A stretch of DNA of 30,600 nt from CAZRGV01 sp964599655. Its GTDB lineage: Bacteria > Planctomycetota > Planctomycetia > Isosphaerales > Isosphaeraceae. The notes under the pieces were generated by a model. The model saw only the letters and a list, made by a program, of their open reading frames with translations. It was not told where the DNA came from and ran no database searches. The translations under genes were made by a program, and so were the position numbers. Within the stretch, counting starts at the first letter, position 1. Every line of letters begins with the position of its first letter. Location: positions 1-30,600 of the forward strand of contig CAZRGV010000075.1 in NCBI GenBank assembly GCA_964599655.1, in the 5' to 3' direction. This document shows positions 16,730 to 25,141 of the stretch, one piece after another.

Positions 16730-18382
16730 ATGGCTCGCAAGGCCGCCGCGTCACGATCGAGCACGAAGCCGAACGCGATCCCCGCCCGGGGTGGTTCCAC
16801 GAGCGGCCAGAGCAAGGCCACCGCGACGAAGCCCGCGGCTCGCAAGGCGAGCCACGCTCGGCGCGTCGCGGTCTTCTGGCCGGGCGATTATCGCGCCAAG
16901 CCCAACGAATGGGCCCTCCCACAGGCGAAGGAAACCACGAAGCAGCTCCTCGCCGCCCTCAAAAAGCTGGGGCGGTCGCCTTACCTCGTCGAAGGCTACC
17001 TGACCCGACCCGACCAGGCGATCGCGAAACTCGGCCCGATCGACGACCCGATGGTCGGCGTCTTCGTGCACTGGACCTATGCGCCTCATACGGTGGATGG
17101 CGTGGTCGGCAAGGACAACCCGCTCTTGCTCGCCTCGAACTTCTCGGGCACCTGGCCCGGCCTTGTGGCCCTCCTGAACACTGGCGCCTCGCTTGAGAGC
17201 GTTGGCCGGAGCGCCTCTCGCGTCTGGACCGACGCGAACGACTGGACCGCCGACAAGACATTTATGGAGCGGCTCGACGAGTGGTGCGCCACCGGCCGGA
17301 TCGCCTACGACGAATCCGAGCTTCACGGCGCCGCCCCGGTCTCGACCGCGGCCGTTCAAACCGCCAACCGCGCGCTCGAGGAGATCCGCCGCAAGCGTGT
17401 TCTCGCGTTGATGCTCGGCGATACTTCGATGGGCATGATCAACGGCTATTTTGGCCCTCGATTGCTCTATCCGATCGGCTTCAGCGAGCACAAGGTCGAC
17501 CAGGCCTGGCTGGTCGACCGCATCCGAGGCATCAGGGAAAAGCGGGTCGACGACGCGTTCCAGTTCGTTCAGGATCGAGGCGTGACGTTTCACTGGGGTG
17601 CGGCCGATGCCGAAGACTTCACTCCCGAATCGACCCGTGAACAACTGCGATGCTATCTCGCCGTGCTCGACCTCCTCGACGAATTCCAGGCCGATTGCCT
17701 CGGCTGGCAGTATCAGCTCGGCCTTTTGAATCTCTTGCCTCCGAGCGACTTCGGCGAAGGACTGCTCAACTCGCACGCCAGGCCCGAGGGCAACGGCCAC
17801 ACCGTCATCACGAGTACCGAGGCCGATCAAGGAAACCTCGTGCCGATGGAACTGATGAAGCGCCTGCTCGAAGCCAAGGGAATGCCCGGAGCGGTCATGT
17901 TCCACGACGTCCGATGGGGCGCCCGCCACAAAGGCCGATGGCTCTGGGTCCTGCTCAACTCCGGAAGCTGCGGCGCCTATGCCTTCAATCACGATCCAGA
18001 CAGCCTCAAGGGCGTGCACAGCTACCGCCAACCCGCGGGCTATTTCCCGGTTCCGGGCGGTACGTTCGCCGGTGTGAGCCTGCCAGGCCCCATCACCTGG
18101 GCCCGCTGCTGGATCGATCGCCAAAGAAAGCTCGTCATGGATCTCGGACGCGGCGAGTCCGTGGAGTTGCCCGAAAACGTCCGAGAAACCTGGTGGCGCG
18201 GCACGACCCGCCAGTGGCCCTTCATGGCCGCCGATCTCGGCTGCTCGATGGAAACCGTAATGGCCCATTATATGAGCAATCATATTGCCGTGGCCTACGG
18301 CGACATCTTTGGCGAGATGGTGGCGCTGAGCCAGTCGCTCGGCATCCGCGTTCGAATCCTCGCCACGGGCCACCCGGCCTGA
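16730..18382 (+). CDS. L-fucose/L-arabinose isomerase-like protein
   Basis: A 550-residue protein whose body resembles the L-fucose isomerase-like superfamily: an N-terminal Rossmann-like part (RRVAVFWPGDYR from 44), the segment LMLGDTSMGMINGYFG (227-242), and a C-terminal half with candidate metal ligands in the family's order, Glu364 (TSTEADQGN), Asp393 (MFHDVRWG) and His518 (HYMSNHIAVAYGD). Members interconvert aldoses and ketoses with a divalent metal; the sugar here is unknown. The first 42 residues are a Lys/Arg/Ala/Ser/Thr-rich, probably disordered extension not usual in the family. The ATG at 16730 has GAGG seven bases upstream; the open frame extends to 16475 but only into sequence antisense to the neighbour. 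It is divergent from the flavoprotein gene (113-base spacer). The metal-ligand assignment is inferred by motif spacing. Confidence 0.72.
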   Translation: MARKAAASRSSTKPNAIPARGGSTSGQSKATATKPAARKASHARRVAVFWPGDYRAKPNEWALPQAKETTKQLLAALKKLGRSPYLVEGYLTRPDQAIAKLGPIDDPMVGVFVHWTYAPHTVDGVVGKDNPLLLASNFSGTWPGLVALLNTGASLESVGRSASRVWTDANDWTADKTFMERLDEWCATGRIAYDESELHGAAPVSTAAVQTANRALEEIRRKRVLALMLGDTSMGMINGYFGPRLLYPIGFSEHKVDQAWLVDRIRGIREKRVDDAFQFVQDRGVTFHWGAADAEDFTPESTREQLRCYLAVLDLLDEFQADCLGWQYQLGLLNLLPPSDFGEGLLNSHARPEGNGHTVITSTEADQGNLVPMELMKRLLEAKGMPGAVMFHDVRWGARHKGRWLWVLLNSGSCGAYAFNHDPDSLKGVHSYRQPAGYFPVPGGTFAGVSLPGPITWARCWIDRQRKLVMDLGRGESVELPENVRETWWRGTTRQWPFMAADLGCSMETVMAHYMSNHIAVAYGDIFGEMVALSQSLGIRVRILATGHPA

Positions 18383-18524
18383 GAACGCCGGAACCCCTCT
18401 CCCAAGTACGTTTGACGCCGTTTCGACCGACCCCGCGAGCGATTCCCCGAAGCGGATCGGTCTTGAACCTGGACGAGGGGTCAGGCTAAAGTCCCTGAGA
18501 CGACTTGTGGTAGGGGATCTGGAG

Positions 18525-18980
18525 ATGTCTGCGACTCATCCAACCGGCGCGGGCGGGCAAGTGGTCGAGAACTCCCGAGGCTGTGTGCTGGTCGTCGAGG
18601 ATGACCCCTTGCTTCGTCGCGTGATCGTCCGGATCTTGCGAAGCTGGGGTTACACCATCGTCGAGGCGTCCGACGGTGTCTCCGCGCTCGATCGGGTTCA
18701 GGAATCCTGGGAGGATCTCAGCGTCATCCTGCTCGACATCATGTTGCCGATCCTGGACGGCGTGGAGGTTGCCCGCCGTGTTCTGGCCGAGCGCCCGGAA
18801 CTGCCGATCGTCGCCTGTTCCGCGGCCTTGAACGACGAAATCGTCGATAACCTTCGAACCATCGGCGTTCGCGTCTTCCTCCCCAAGCCCTATTCCGCGG
18901 ACGCACTCCGTGACACGCTTGCTCTGGCTGCGGGGCCCGAATCGTGGACACCCGTCGATCATCCACTCACCGATTTCTGA
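18525..18980 (+). CDS. Single-domain response regulator
   Basis: A 151-residue CheY-like receiver with no output domain. The acidic pocket is VLVVEDDP (Asp26, Asp27), the phosphoacceptor is Asp71 in VILLDIMLPILDG, the switch Ser is Ser99 in VACSAALN, and the conserved Lys is Lys121 in FLPKPYSADAL, so all residues needed for phosphotransfer are present. It would be phosphorylated by a histidine kinase and act by binding a partner protein. No kinase is in the window. I prefer the ATG at 18525, with AGGGGA eight bases upstream; a GTG at 18507 would add six residues. The first 18 residues before the fold are likely flexible. The 142 bases between it and the isomerase gene hold a poor promoter match only, so co-transcription is possible. 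Confidence 0.92.
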   Translation: MSATHPTGAGGQVVENSRGCVLVVEDDPLLRRVIVRILRSWGYTIVEASDGVSALDRVQESWEDLSVILLDIMLPILDGVEVARRVLAERPELPIVACSAALNDEIVDNLRTIGVRVFLPKPYSADALRDTLALAAGPESWTPVDHPLTDF

Positions 18981-19055
18981 GGCGTCCCAACGCTCCCCCT
19001 ATTTTGGCAGCCCCAGTCCTTCCAAAATTCTTTCGGATTGGCCTGTTTTTGCGCC

Positions 19056-19085
19056 TTGTCGGTCATCAGATTGGGCGAGTATAAT
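19056..19085 (+). promoter_or_regulatory. Promoter for a candidate small RNA
   Basis: TTGTCG (19056-19061) and a perfect TATAAT (19080-19085) are separated by 18 bases, with the predicted start at about 19091. No plausible coding region follows before the terminator at 19135-19172. Confidence 0.55.
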
Positions 19086-19090
19086 CGATT

Positions 19091-19172
19091 ACTGGGCACA
19101 CTCGTGACGGGTGTGCTCCAACTGGTCGTGAAGGCCCGCCGCGTGAGGATTCATAACGGCGGGTTTTTTGTT
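19091..19172 (+). ncRNA. Candidate small RNA, about 80 bases, unknown family
   Basis: A short transcription unit is framed by a good promoter (TATAAT at 19080-19085) and a strong intrinsic terminator (CCCGCCG / CGGCGGG followed by TTTTTTG). Within it GCACAC (19096-19101) can pair with GTGTGC (19111-19116), giving a 5' hairpin, then a mostly unpaired stretch before the terminator. I recognise no known RNA family; it is much too short for 6S RNA and lacks tRNA features. It could also be the 3' tail of the response-regulator transcript, whose stop is 110 bases upstream, or an attenuator for a gene to the right, but no rightward gene follows. Confidence 0.45.
19135..19172 (+). terminator. Intrinsic terminator
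   Basis: CCCGCCG (19136-19142) pairs with CGGCGGG (19157-19163) over seven G/C pairs with a 14-base loop, and is followed at once by six Ts and GTTT. This is the clearest factor-independent terminator in the window, and reads on the + strand. Confidence 0.8.
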
Positions 19173-19455
19173 TCCCTCCGCTCACGGATCCTCTCGCGGT
19201 TCTTTTTTCCTCGTGTTCCCGACGCGGCACGGTCGCCAGCCGGGGTCACCGATTTCGACAAGGCGACGGCCAAGTCGCAACCCTCCCGCCCACCTCCACC
19301 TCGATCACGAACGCTGACTTCGGCAACGGCCCCAGCGGCCTGTTGACGAACAGATTCCAACGAATCGTTTCCTGGAAACGACCCCGCGATCTACCAGAAT
19401 CTCGGGTTTCGATCGCTGGTCCAGTGATTACGGAAAACGATGCTTCGAGCCCGCC
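19173..19455. other. Spacer with no recognised gene
   Basis: The stretch between the terminator and the YgfZ stop carries only short open frames with no start signal or recognisable motif. One + strand frame (about 19300-19450) reads without stops but resembles no family I know. Confidence 0.4.
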
Positions 19456-20448
19456 TCAGTGCGCGTTCGCCTGCATCGGCAGATCCAGAACGATCACGGT
19501 CTGTTCCTCACCGTTGAGGAGATAGCGCAGCGCCTCGCCGTTCGTGGCCTTCGCCGACCGGATCATACCCAGGCCGATCGCGCCGCCGCCGCGAAGCGAC
19601 CTAGCCGTTGAGGTGATCGTCCCCGCCGGCTTCCCCTCAGAGGTCAACACCGTACCAGGGGGGGGAGGGGCCTCGGACTCGAACCGGAGCCCCTTGAGAA
19701 TCTTGTTCACATGCCCGAGCGCATCGAGTCTCGCGACCGTTTCCTGTCCGAGGTAGCATCCTTTTTGAAAGTGGATCGCCGTCGAGTCCCGCCCGATCTC
19801 CTGTGGCAGGTTCGCCTCCGTCACGTCGAGGCCAAACACCGGCGTTCCCGCGCCGATGCGCAACGACTCGAACGCGTCAGCGCTCAGCGCGACCAGATTT
19901 AGCGAGGCCCCTTGGTCCAGGATCATGTCGGTCACGGCCTTCGCGTCGGCTCGATCGCCGATCAAGGTCAGCCCCGGAACCCCCAGCGGCGACTCCCTCA
20001 CGATCCGGACCGGCCGACCGGCGATTTGCCCCTCGACGATCGAAAGATTCGCCTCGTCGGGACCGTCGACACGGATCTCTCGCAGCAATGCCCCCGCCTT
20101 CGGCCCCGCCAGGTGCAGCTCGAAGGTCCGGTCCGTCACGTCCTCCCAGGCCACTTCGTCGAAGACGGCATACTTCTCGAAGTGAGGGAGAACGTGCGAG
20201 AGTCCTCCTCGGTCGGTCCGAAGCAAAATACGGTCGCCAAGAGCATGCAGGCACACGAAGCCCAGCGTCTTTCCTTGCGGGCTCGTCACGAACGCCTCAC
20301 AGCCACGACCCTGGGTGAGCCCTTTAATGTGGTTGGTCGTCAGGTTATGAAGAAACTTCAACCGGTCGGGTCCGGTGACCTCCAGCCTCAACCGGTCGCT
20401 CCGATCGATCCAGACAACGGCCGTCGTCAACGCGTCGAGGGGGTCCAT
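19456..20448 (-). CDS. ygfZ: YgfZ/GcvT-domain protein (folate-binding, iron-sulfur cluster maturation)
   Basis: A 330-residue protein of the YgfZ/COG0354 family. The family signature K-G-C-[FY]-x-G-Q-E appears as KGCYLGQETVARLDALGHVN (229-248), and the N-terminal half has the GcvT-like fold (LEVTGPDRLKFLHNLTTN at 22-39). Known members bind tetrahydrofolate and support assembly or repair of iron-sulfur clusters in enzymes such as MiaB. The ATG at 20448 is preceded by AGGAG at a spacing of seven to eight bases; the open frame reaches 20505 but the upstream codons overlap the neighbour and lack a signal. It lies 40 bases downstream of the LarA-like gene and is probably the last gene of the leftward cluster. 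Confidence 0.9.
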   Translation of the reverse strand: MDPLDALTTAVVWIDRSDRLRLEVTGPDRLKFLHNLTTNHIKGLTQGRGCEAFVTSPQGKTLGFVCLHALGDRILLRTDRGGLSHVLPHFEKYAVFDEVAWEDVTDRTFELHLAGPKAGALLREIRVDGPDEANLSIVEGQIAGRPVRIVRESPLGVPGLTLIGDRADAKAVTDMILDQGASLNLVALSADAFESLRIGAGTPVFGLDVTEANLPQEIGRDSTAIHFQKGCYLGQETVARLDALGHVNKILKGLRFESEAPPPPGTVLTSEGKPAGTITSTARSLRGGGAIGLGMIRSAKATNGEALRYLLNGEEQTVIVLDLPMQANAH

Positions 20449-20488
20449 CGAGGCACTCCTGACGTTTGCTTTTCGGATCAAGGCACGT

Positions 20489-21700
20489 TCAATCGTCGCT
20501 CTCAATCCGCTCCGCGCGCGTCGACTCCGCCTGGCTCACGAACAGGCAGGAGTCGCTCGTGTCGACGAGGCGGCGAACCTCCGACGGCTTGCCCAGAGCG
20601 ATCATTCCGAGGTCTTCGACCAGATCTGGGTCAAGCCCGCTCCACAGATAAACATCCGCCCAGACAAGTGCGCTGGCGATCTTTCGGGCGGCGTCGTGGT
20701 CGGCGTCGGCCTCGCTCCCCTTCAGCAGAGTCAGAGCGTCCCGAGGATTCTCCAGGCCGACCAGCCGGCTCACTGCCGGTCCCGGAGTTCCTCGAACATT
20801 CGAGAGCACGGCGATCTTACCTCCTCGCCGAACAAGCCGAGAGGCGCACCAGAGCCCCTCCGCGAGGTCATCGATCCCGCTCGATTCGCCAGGCCGCCCG
20901 ATGCCGACGACGACCAGATCCGCCCGGCGGCCGGCTCGAAACGTCCAGGTCGCGTTGACCTCCCGGCTGCCTTGCAGCTTCACCAACGACTCAGTCCCCG
21001 CCACGATGCGCGAAACGCCCGACTTACCCGCGATCACCCCCATCTGAAGCAGGCTTCCCAACAGCCAGCTCACACCCTCCGACTCGGTCAGCGAGGCCCG
21101 TTCGCGTGTTAGGTCGGGCGGTGCCGTGCTCGCCCTGGACCGGAAATCGCGGAGCGTCTCCCTATCACTGAGCGCGGGGAAGATCACGCTCCAAGGGCCG
21201 TGAAACCCGAAAATCGGGTCGAAGCCGATCCGCCCGATCGGCAAGACGAAGTCAGCGTCCACCATGACCCGGTTCAGGTAAATCCGGCGCCCCTCTGGCG
21301 TGCTGGCCAGGTAAGCCAGTCCCGACCGATCCTCGGGGTCGTGAACGATCCACTCGACGCCCGCCGGCAGGCCATTCGACCAACCGGAGGGGGGCGGGCC
21401 CGATCCCACGACCTGGATCGACGTCCCCTCGACCCCGGCCTGGATCAACACGTCGCACACGGCGGAAAGGATCGACAACAGCCCCGGTGTCCTCGGGTCG
21501 ACGGCCAGCACCACGTGGTCGCCAGGAACCACCGCCTGCCGGAGCGCGGGGAAATCGTCCGGGTGCTCGAGGGCCTCCGACGTCAGCCCCTTCACTCGGC
21601 CTTCAGGCACGTCGTCCGGCCCGTGCCAGACACCCACCAGCCTCTCTTCGGGCAGATCGAACTCGATCTGCTCCGCCGCGAAATCGACCACCACCCGCAT
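20489..21700 (-). CDS. LarA-like protein (lactate racemase N-terminal domain family)
   Basis: A 403-residue protein resembling the LarA/DUF2088 family: an N-terminal domain with AVVPGDHVVLAVDPRTPGLL (about 56-75), a nucleoside-binding-like fold after it, then DADFVLPIGRIGFDPIFGFH and a second domain with a Rossmann-like stretch (ADLVVVGIGRPGE). Authentic LarA uses a nickel-pincer cofactor attached to a lysine in a GGRK-type motif and a pair of catalytic histidines. Here the matching region reads GFHGPWSVIFPA with no lysine, and the EPH-type histidine is not seen. A racemase reaction is therefore doubtful, and the true substrate is unknown. I chose the ATG at 21700; a TTG at 21721 is the frame limit. 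No larB, larC or larE homologue, needed to make the cofactor, is in the window. YgfZ follows closely. Confidence 0.7.
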   Translation of the reverse strand: MRVVVDFAAEQIEFDLPEERLVGVWHGPDDVPEGRVKGLTSEALEHPDDFPALRQAVVPGDHVVLAVDPRTPGLLSILSAVCDVLIQAGVEGTSIQVVGSGPPPSGWSNGLPAGVEWIVHDPEDRSGLAYLASTPEGRRIYLNRVMVDADFVLPIGRIGFDPIFGFHGPWSVIFPALSDRETLRDFRSRASTAPPDLTRERASLTESEGVSWLLGSLLQMGVIAGKSGVSRIVAGTESLVKLQGSREVNATWTFRAGRRADLVVVGIGRPGESSGIDDLAEGLWCASRLVRRGGKIAVLSNVRGTPGPAVSRLVGLENPRDALTLLKGSEADADHDAARKIASALVWADVYLWSGLDPDLVEDLGMIALGKPSEVRRLVDTSDSCLFVSQAESTRAERIESDD

Positions 21701-21851
21701 CACAATCCGCCGCTTTCCCAATCAGGCCTTTGTGGTCCGCACGACCCGTTGATCGCCTCCGTCATGATAGGACCGCCGTCAAAAACCGGTCAAGCCGCGC
21801 CGGCGAAGGGAGGCGAAGAGGCGAACCGAGCAGCCTCGATGCGCGAAACGC

Positions 21852-23150
21852 TCATGACATGGCTTGGCAGCAGGTGGCCCACTGGAGCGCGACTTCCAGA
21901 ACCTGATCGGGATCGATGCGGGTCATGCAAGGATGATCCGCGAGCGGGCACTCCTTCCGGTGGCAGGGCCGGCACGCCGCGTCGTGTCGGACCACCAGTG
22001 TCCGACTCGACCAGGGCCGCCACTGCCGGGAGTCGTTCGTTCCCGAGAACAAGACGACCGAAGGGGCCCGAACGCTCGCAGCGATGTGGGCCGGCCCCGA
22101 ATCCGAACCGAGGAACAGATCGCTCCGCTCGAACAAAGCGGCCAGCTCCGGAAACGATAGGGTCCCCGTTAGATCCTGCAGGTCATCATGAGCCGGAATC
22201 CGACTCGACAGTTCCCGATCGCCGGGCGCGCCGACGATCGCGACGCGCCACCCGCGCTCCAGAAAGCCCTCGATCAAACGGCACCACGACACCAGCGGCC
22301 ACCGCTTCGCCGACGAACCCGCGCCCAGGTGCATCACCACCCTCGGCCGATCCAACGACGAGAGCGACGATCGACCTGTGCCGGCCGTCGCGTCATCGGC
22401 CTCGTCCGGAAACCGAAACTTGCCCGAAACCTTGCGTCCGGCCCGTGCCGCGAGAATCCGCGTCGAAATCCCGCCGTCATCCCCCTCGACCGAAGTCCGT
22501 TCTCGAATCGCTCTCTCCCTCGAAAACCGCTCGCGTTCAACCCTTGGAACGCGACCCGTCACGCCGTTGAAAAGCCCCTGCGTCAGCGAAAAACGCGACA
22601 GCATCTCGTGACGGACCGGAACCCACGTGCCAGCGTCCGTCAAACTGACGCCGCCGCCTCCCATCTTCCATCCCATCCGCCGGGGAATGCCCGCCAGCCA
22701 GAGGACGAGAATCGTGAGAATGTCCCCTCGAACATCGATGCCGAGGTCATAATGCCTGGATCGAAGCGAACGGCCCAGCGACCAGACCACCCCGGCCCAC
22801 GCCCAGAGGTTCTGCTTCCGGTCGAACCACGTCCGCTTCGAGAGAATCACCGAGTCGACGTGGGGGCACGTCGCGAAATACGACGCGTTGCTCGGAGACG
22901 CCAGCACGTCCAGCGTTGCCTCGGGATGTCGCTTCCTCAAAAGCGCTAACATCGGCGTCGTGAGAACCGCGTCTCCCAGGTGATCGAGCTGAATCACCAG
23001 AACGCGCCGCAACGGAGTCGCCCGGAAAGGATCCGCCCCGTTCTTGCGCCGCGACCAGATCGGCAAACACGCTAGGCCAACATCAATTATATGAACAAGA
23101 ATACGCCACAATAGACGATTATACCGATACCGCCGTAGCGGTACGGTCAT
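21852..23150 (-). CDS. Family 9 glycosyltransferase (heptosyltransferase-like)
   Basis: A 432-residue GT-B enzyme of the ADP-heptose:LPS heptosyltransferase family. Landmarks are RRVLVIQLDHLGDAVLTTPM (48-67), LGIDVRGDI, VVMHLGAGSSAKRWP in the donor-binding half, LTGTLSFPELAALFERSDLF and the donor-site SDSGPAHIAASV. The C-terminus carries four cysteines near 393-408 (CRPC...C...C), seen in a subset of the family and possibly metal-binding. Such enzymes add heptose to the LPS core at the inner face of the inner membrane. A loop near 260-300 is longer than usual and rich in Arg/Glu. The ATG at 23150 is chosen because the sequence before it lacks family features and runs into an assembly gap on the neighbouring gene. 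It is 112 bases downstream of the family 4 glycosyltransferase. Confidence 0.88.
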   Translation of the reverse strand: MTVPLRRYRYNRLLWRILVHIIDVGLACLPIWSRRKNGADPFRATPLRRVLVIQLDHLGDAVLTTPMLALLRKRHPEATLDVLASPSNASYFATCPHVDSVILSKRTWFDRKQNLWAWAGVVWSLGRSLRSRHYDLGIDVRGDILTILVLWLAGIPRRMGWKMGGGGVSLTDAGTWVPVRHEMLSRFSLTQGLFNGVTGRVPRVERERFSRERAIRERTSVEGDDGGISTRILAARAGRKVSGKFRFPDEADDATAGTGRSSLSSLDRPRVVMHLGAGSSAKRWPLVSWCRLIEGFLERGWRVAIVGAPGDRELSSRIPAHDDLQDLTGTLSFPELAALFERSDLFLGSDSGPAHIAASVRAPSVVLFSGTNDSRQWRPWSSRTLVVRHDAACRPCHRKECPLADHPCMTRIDPDQVLEVALQWATCCQAMS

Positions 23151-23262
23151 CACGTTCGGGTGGTTCTCGACCGCGGGTTGTGGCTCGTCACCGCGAGACG
23201 GGCCCGCTGGGCGCCTCGGCGGCTCCTGGAGAGGGGTTCGCCGCGGTCGGTCCAGGACCGCG

Positions 23263-24354
23263 CTAGAGGATCGATTGGTAAATGTCATAGGTTCGATTGG
23301 CCACGACCTCCCAGAGGAAGTTTTTCGCCACGTGCGAGGCGAATTCACGAGCCGGCCCCTCCCGCCACGCCGTTTCCAGCGCGATTTGAATCGAATCGAT
23401 CCGGCCGGGATCGTCAGCAAGGCNNNNNNNNNNGGGATGGACATAATGCGCGAGGTCGCCGAAGTACTCGCGCGCGCAGCCCAGCGAGGTAATCACCACG
23501 GCAGCCCCGGAGATCGCGGCCTCGAGCGCGGAGAGACCGGGCGTCTCGAACCAGCTCGGCAACGCGAACACACGCGCCGCCGCGTAGGCCGACGCCAGTC
23601 TCGGATCGGTGTGAGCGAGTCGAGGAATCCAACGCACCCACGAGCCGCCGAGTTCCCGGCAACGCGCCGCGTACGACTCGAAACCGGGCACGGGATCGCC
23701 AATGCAAACCAGACGCATCGAGAGCCGTCGGATCGCTCGAATCAGGTTAAAAAGATTTTTGCGAGGCTCGATCCGTCCCACGAAGAGCACGAATGGCTCC
23801 TCCCCGACGAGCTCCCGAAACGGCCCGGGATTCCCCCCGAGAAAGCGCCGCTCGACCCCGTTGGGAACCACCTGAAGCCGTTCCCATTCCACGCCGAACA
23901 GCCGCCGGACCTGGCACGCCTCCGCCCACGAGTTCACCAGGATCGCGTCGCAGAGCCCAAGCAGTTGCCGTCTCCACCGCGAACGCGCCAGACCGGTTTG
24001 CGCCAGGCCCCACTTCAGCAGGCTCGCGATCGATCCCGACCGGGAGAACGTCCGAGGCTGGAACCAAACAATCGGCGAGAGCACAACGGGCACATCCCAG
24101 GTCCGTCTGGCAAGCCGCGCGAGTTCCAGCCCCTCGCGCGACATCCCAAATAAATGAAGCACGTCGGCGTTCCTGAGCCGATCGACCCACGGATTGAACA
24201 GCCGCACCTCGCAACGATGCCGCTGGATGTGCGACGCCGTCTGAAGGAGCTGGATTTCCCCTCCCCCAAGCGCCTGGAAGACGGTCGAGGGCGCATGGTA
24301 ATACGCCTTGATCCTCGTTCCATCGCCCAATCCCTGGCGATCGGGGAACCTCAT
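23263..24354 (-). CDS. Family 4 glycosyltransferase (interrupted by a 10-N gap)
   Basis: A GT-B enzyme of about 363 residues. The C-terminal half has the hallmarks: VVPNGVERRFLGG, FVLFVGRIEPRKNLFNLIRA, VFALPSWFETPGLSALEAAI (the E-x7-E motif that holds the donor) and SLGCAREYFGDLAHYVHP, just before ten Ns (23424-23433). The frame happens to continue after the Ns to the usual closing helix (FLWEVVANRTYDIYQSIL). The true gap length is unknown, so a few residues near 330 are unreliable. The N-terminal acceptor domain begins AYYHAPSTVFQALGGGEIQL. The ATG at 24354 is preceded by GAGG at a short spacing; a GTG at 24417 is possible. It probably transfers a sugar to a surface polysaccharide or glycolipid together with the next gene. 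Confidence 0.88.
   Translation of the reverse strand: MRFPDRQGLGDGTRIKAYYHAPSTVFQALGGGEIQLLQTASHIQRHRCEVRLFNPWVDRLRNADVLHLFGMSREGLELARLARRTWDVPVVLSPIVWFQPRTFSRSGSIASLLKWGLAQTGLARSRWRRQLLGLCDAILVNSWAEACQVRRLFGVEWERLQVVPNGVERRFLGGNPGPFRELVGEEPFVLFVGRIEPRKNLFNLIRAIRRLSMRLVCIGDPVPGFESYAARCRELGGSWVRWIPRLAHTDPRLASAYAAARVFALPSWFETPGLSALEAAISGAAVVITSLGCAREYFGDLAHYVHPXXXXLADDPGRIDSIQIALETAWREGPAREFASHVAKNFLWEVVANRTYDIYQSIL
23424..23433. other. Assembly gap (10 N)
   Basis: A run of ten Ns inside the family 4 glycosyltransferase; the frame is open across it. Confidence 0.97.
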
Positions 24355-24423
24355 GTCCTCGTTCCCATCCTGGAACCCGGCGTGAGCGATCCTCTCGCCG
24401 ATCTCGACTTGCGGCACGCGATT

Positions 24424-24867
24424 CTATCGGTATCTGGCAATCGAAGCGAGGCGAGATGACCCTTCCGCATGCAAATGGAAATCGTCCTGGAAGCGCCGCG
24501 CCAGAATCCCCGGTGCCATGATCCTTTGCCAGACCGACCCCGCGCCCCGCTCGTCACAGGACGTCGAAGCAACGTCCCGAGTGCGGAATCCCGGTTTGGC
24601 CATCGAGTTCTCGGCATCCGAAGGGGCGAGGACCTCGCGCCAATCGCAGGACGGATCGACCGACACCGGGCTTCCCCCTCGTTGCAACCGAGTCGCAACC
24701 AGGTTCGATCGCTCGGGAGCGATGATCCAGTCCTCTCCTGTGAAATCCCCTGGAACCGTCACCCTTCGCAGGACCGGCACCACCCGCCGAACCTCCAATC
24801 CCGCATGGCGTTCAGTGGCCTCTCCCCGCCCTGCGAGAGGCGAGCCTTCCAGGCGATTCGTTCTCAC
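24424..24867 (-). CDS. Possible small hypothetical protein (weak)
   Basis: A 147-codon open frame with a GTG start lies upstream of the family 4 glycosyltransferase, on the same strand, 69 bases before its start. The translated product has a protein-like patch (GEDWIIAPERSNLVATRLQRGG) but no recognised motif, transmembrane helix or signal peptide. Third-position G+C near its 3' end is lower than in the confirmed genes, and overlapping frames on the other strand are also open. I list it because the gap would otherwise be about 790 bases; it may not be a gene. It could be a decayed relative of a glycan gene in this cluster. Confidence 0.25.
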   Translation of the reverse strand: MRTNRLEGSPLAGRGEATERHAGLEVRRVVPVLRRVTVPGDFTGEDWIIAPERSNLVATRLQRGGSPVSVDPSCDWREVLAPSDAENSMAKPGFRTRDVASTSCDERGAGSVWQRIMAPGILARRFQDDFHLHAEGSSRLASIARYR

Positions 24868-25141
24868 CCGGTACGTCCCGGACGGGAATCTCGGCTCGCA
24901 GCTTGCCTTTCTACAATTTACCTAGTAGATTCAATCAACGCAGATTCACTATCCAACCTAGATTTCCCTGATTAACGCAGCGATACCCGATCAGACGTCA
25001 CGGCTTCGCCCGGAAGCGAGGTTCGGGGTTGCTCCACAGGCCGAGGTTGGCAGCGGATCGCGTCGGGCGTGGCTACGGCCGCGTGTGTGGAAATGTGTTG
25101 AGCATCCGTCCGAAGTGATGGGCACCATGAGAGGAGTTCCC
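24868..25141. promoter_or_regulatory. AT-rich divergent spacer
   Basis: The bases 24905-24985 are clearly poorer in G/C than the surroundings and probably hold promoters for the leftward glycosyltransferase cluster and the rightward repeat-protein gene. The best + strand match is TTGCCT (24904-24909) and TAGATT (24927-24932) with 17 bases between; no match is strong enough to place a start with confidence. Confidence 0.3.

Noticed and set aside
16751..18373. 540-codon minus-strand open frame
   Set aside because: Fully antisense to the isomerase-like gene, which has conserved motifs; the antisense product has none.
24469..24975. 168-codon + strand open frame
   Set aside because: It has no Shine-Dalgarno or motif, its composition is unlike the other genes, and it runs into AT-rich promoter-like sequence.
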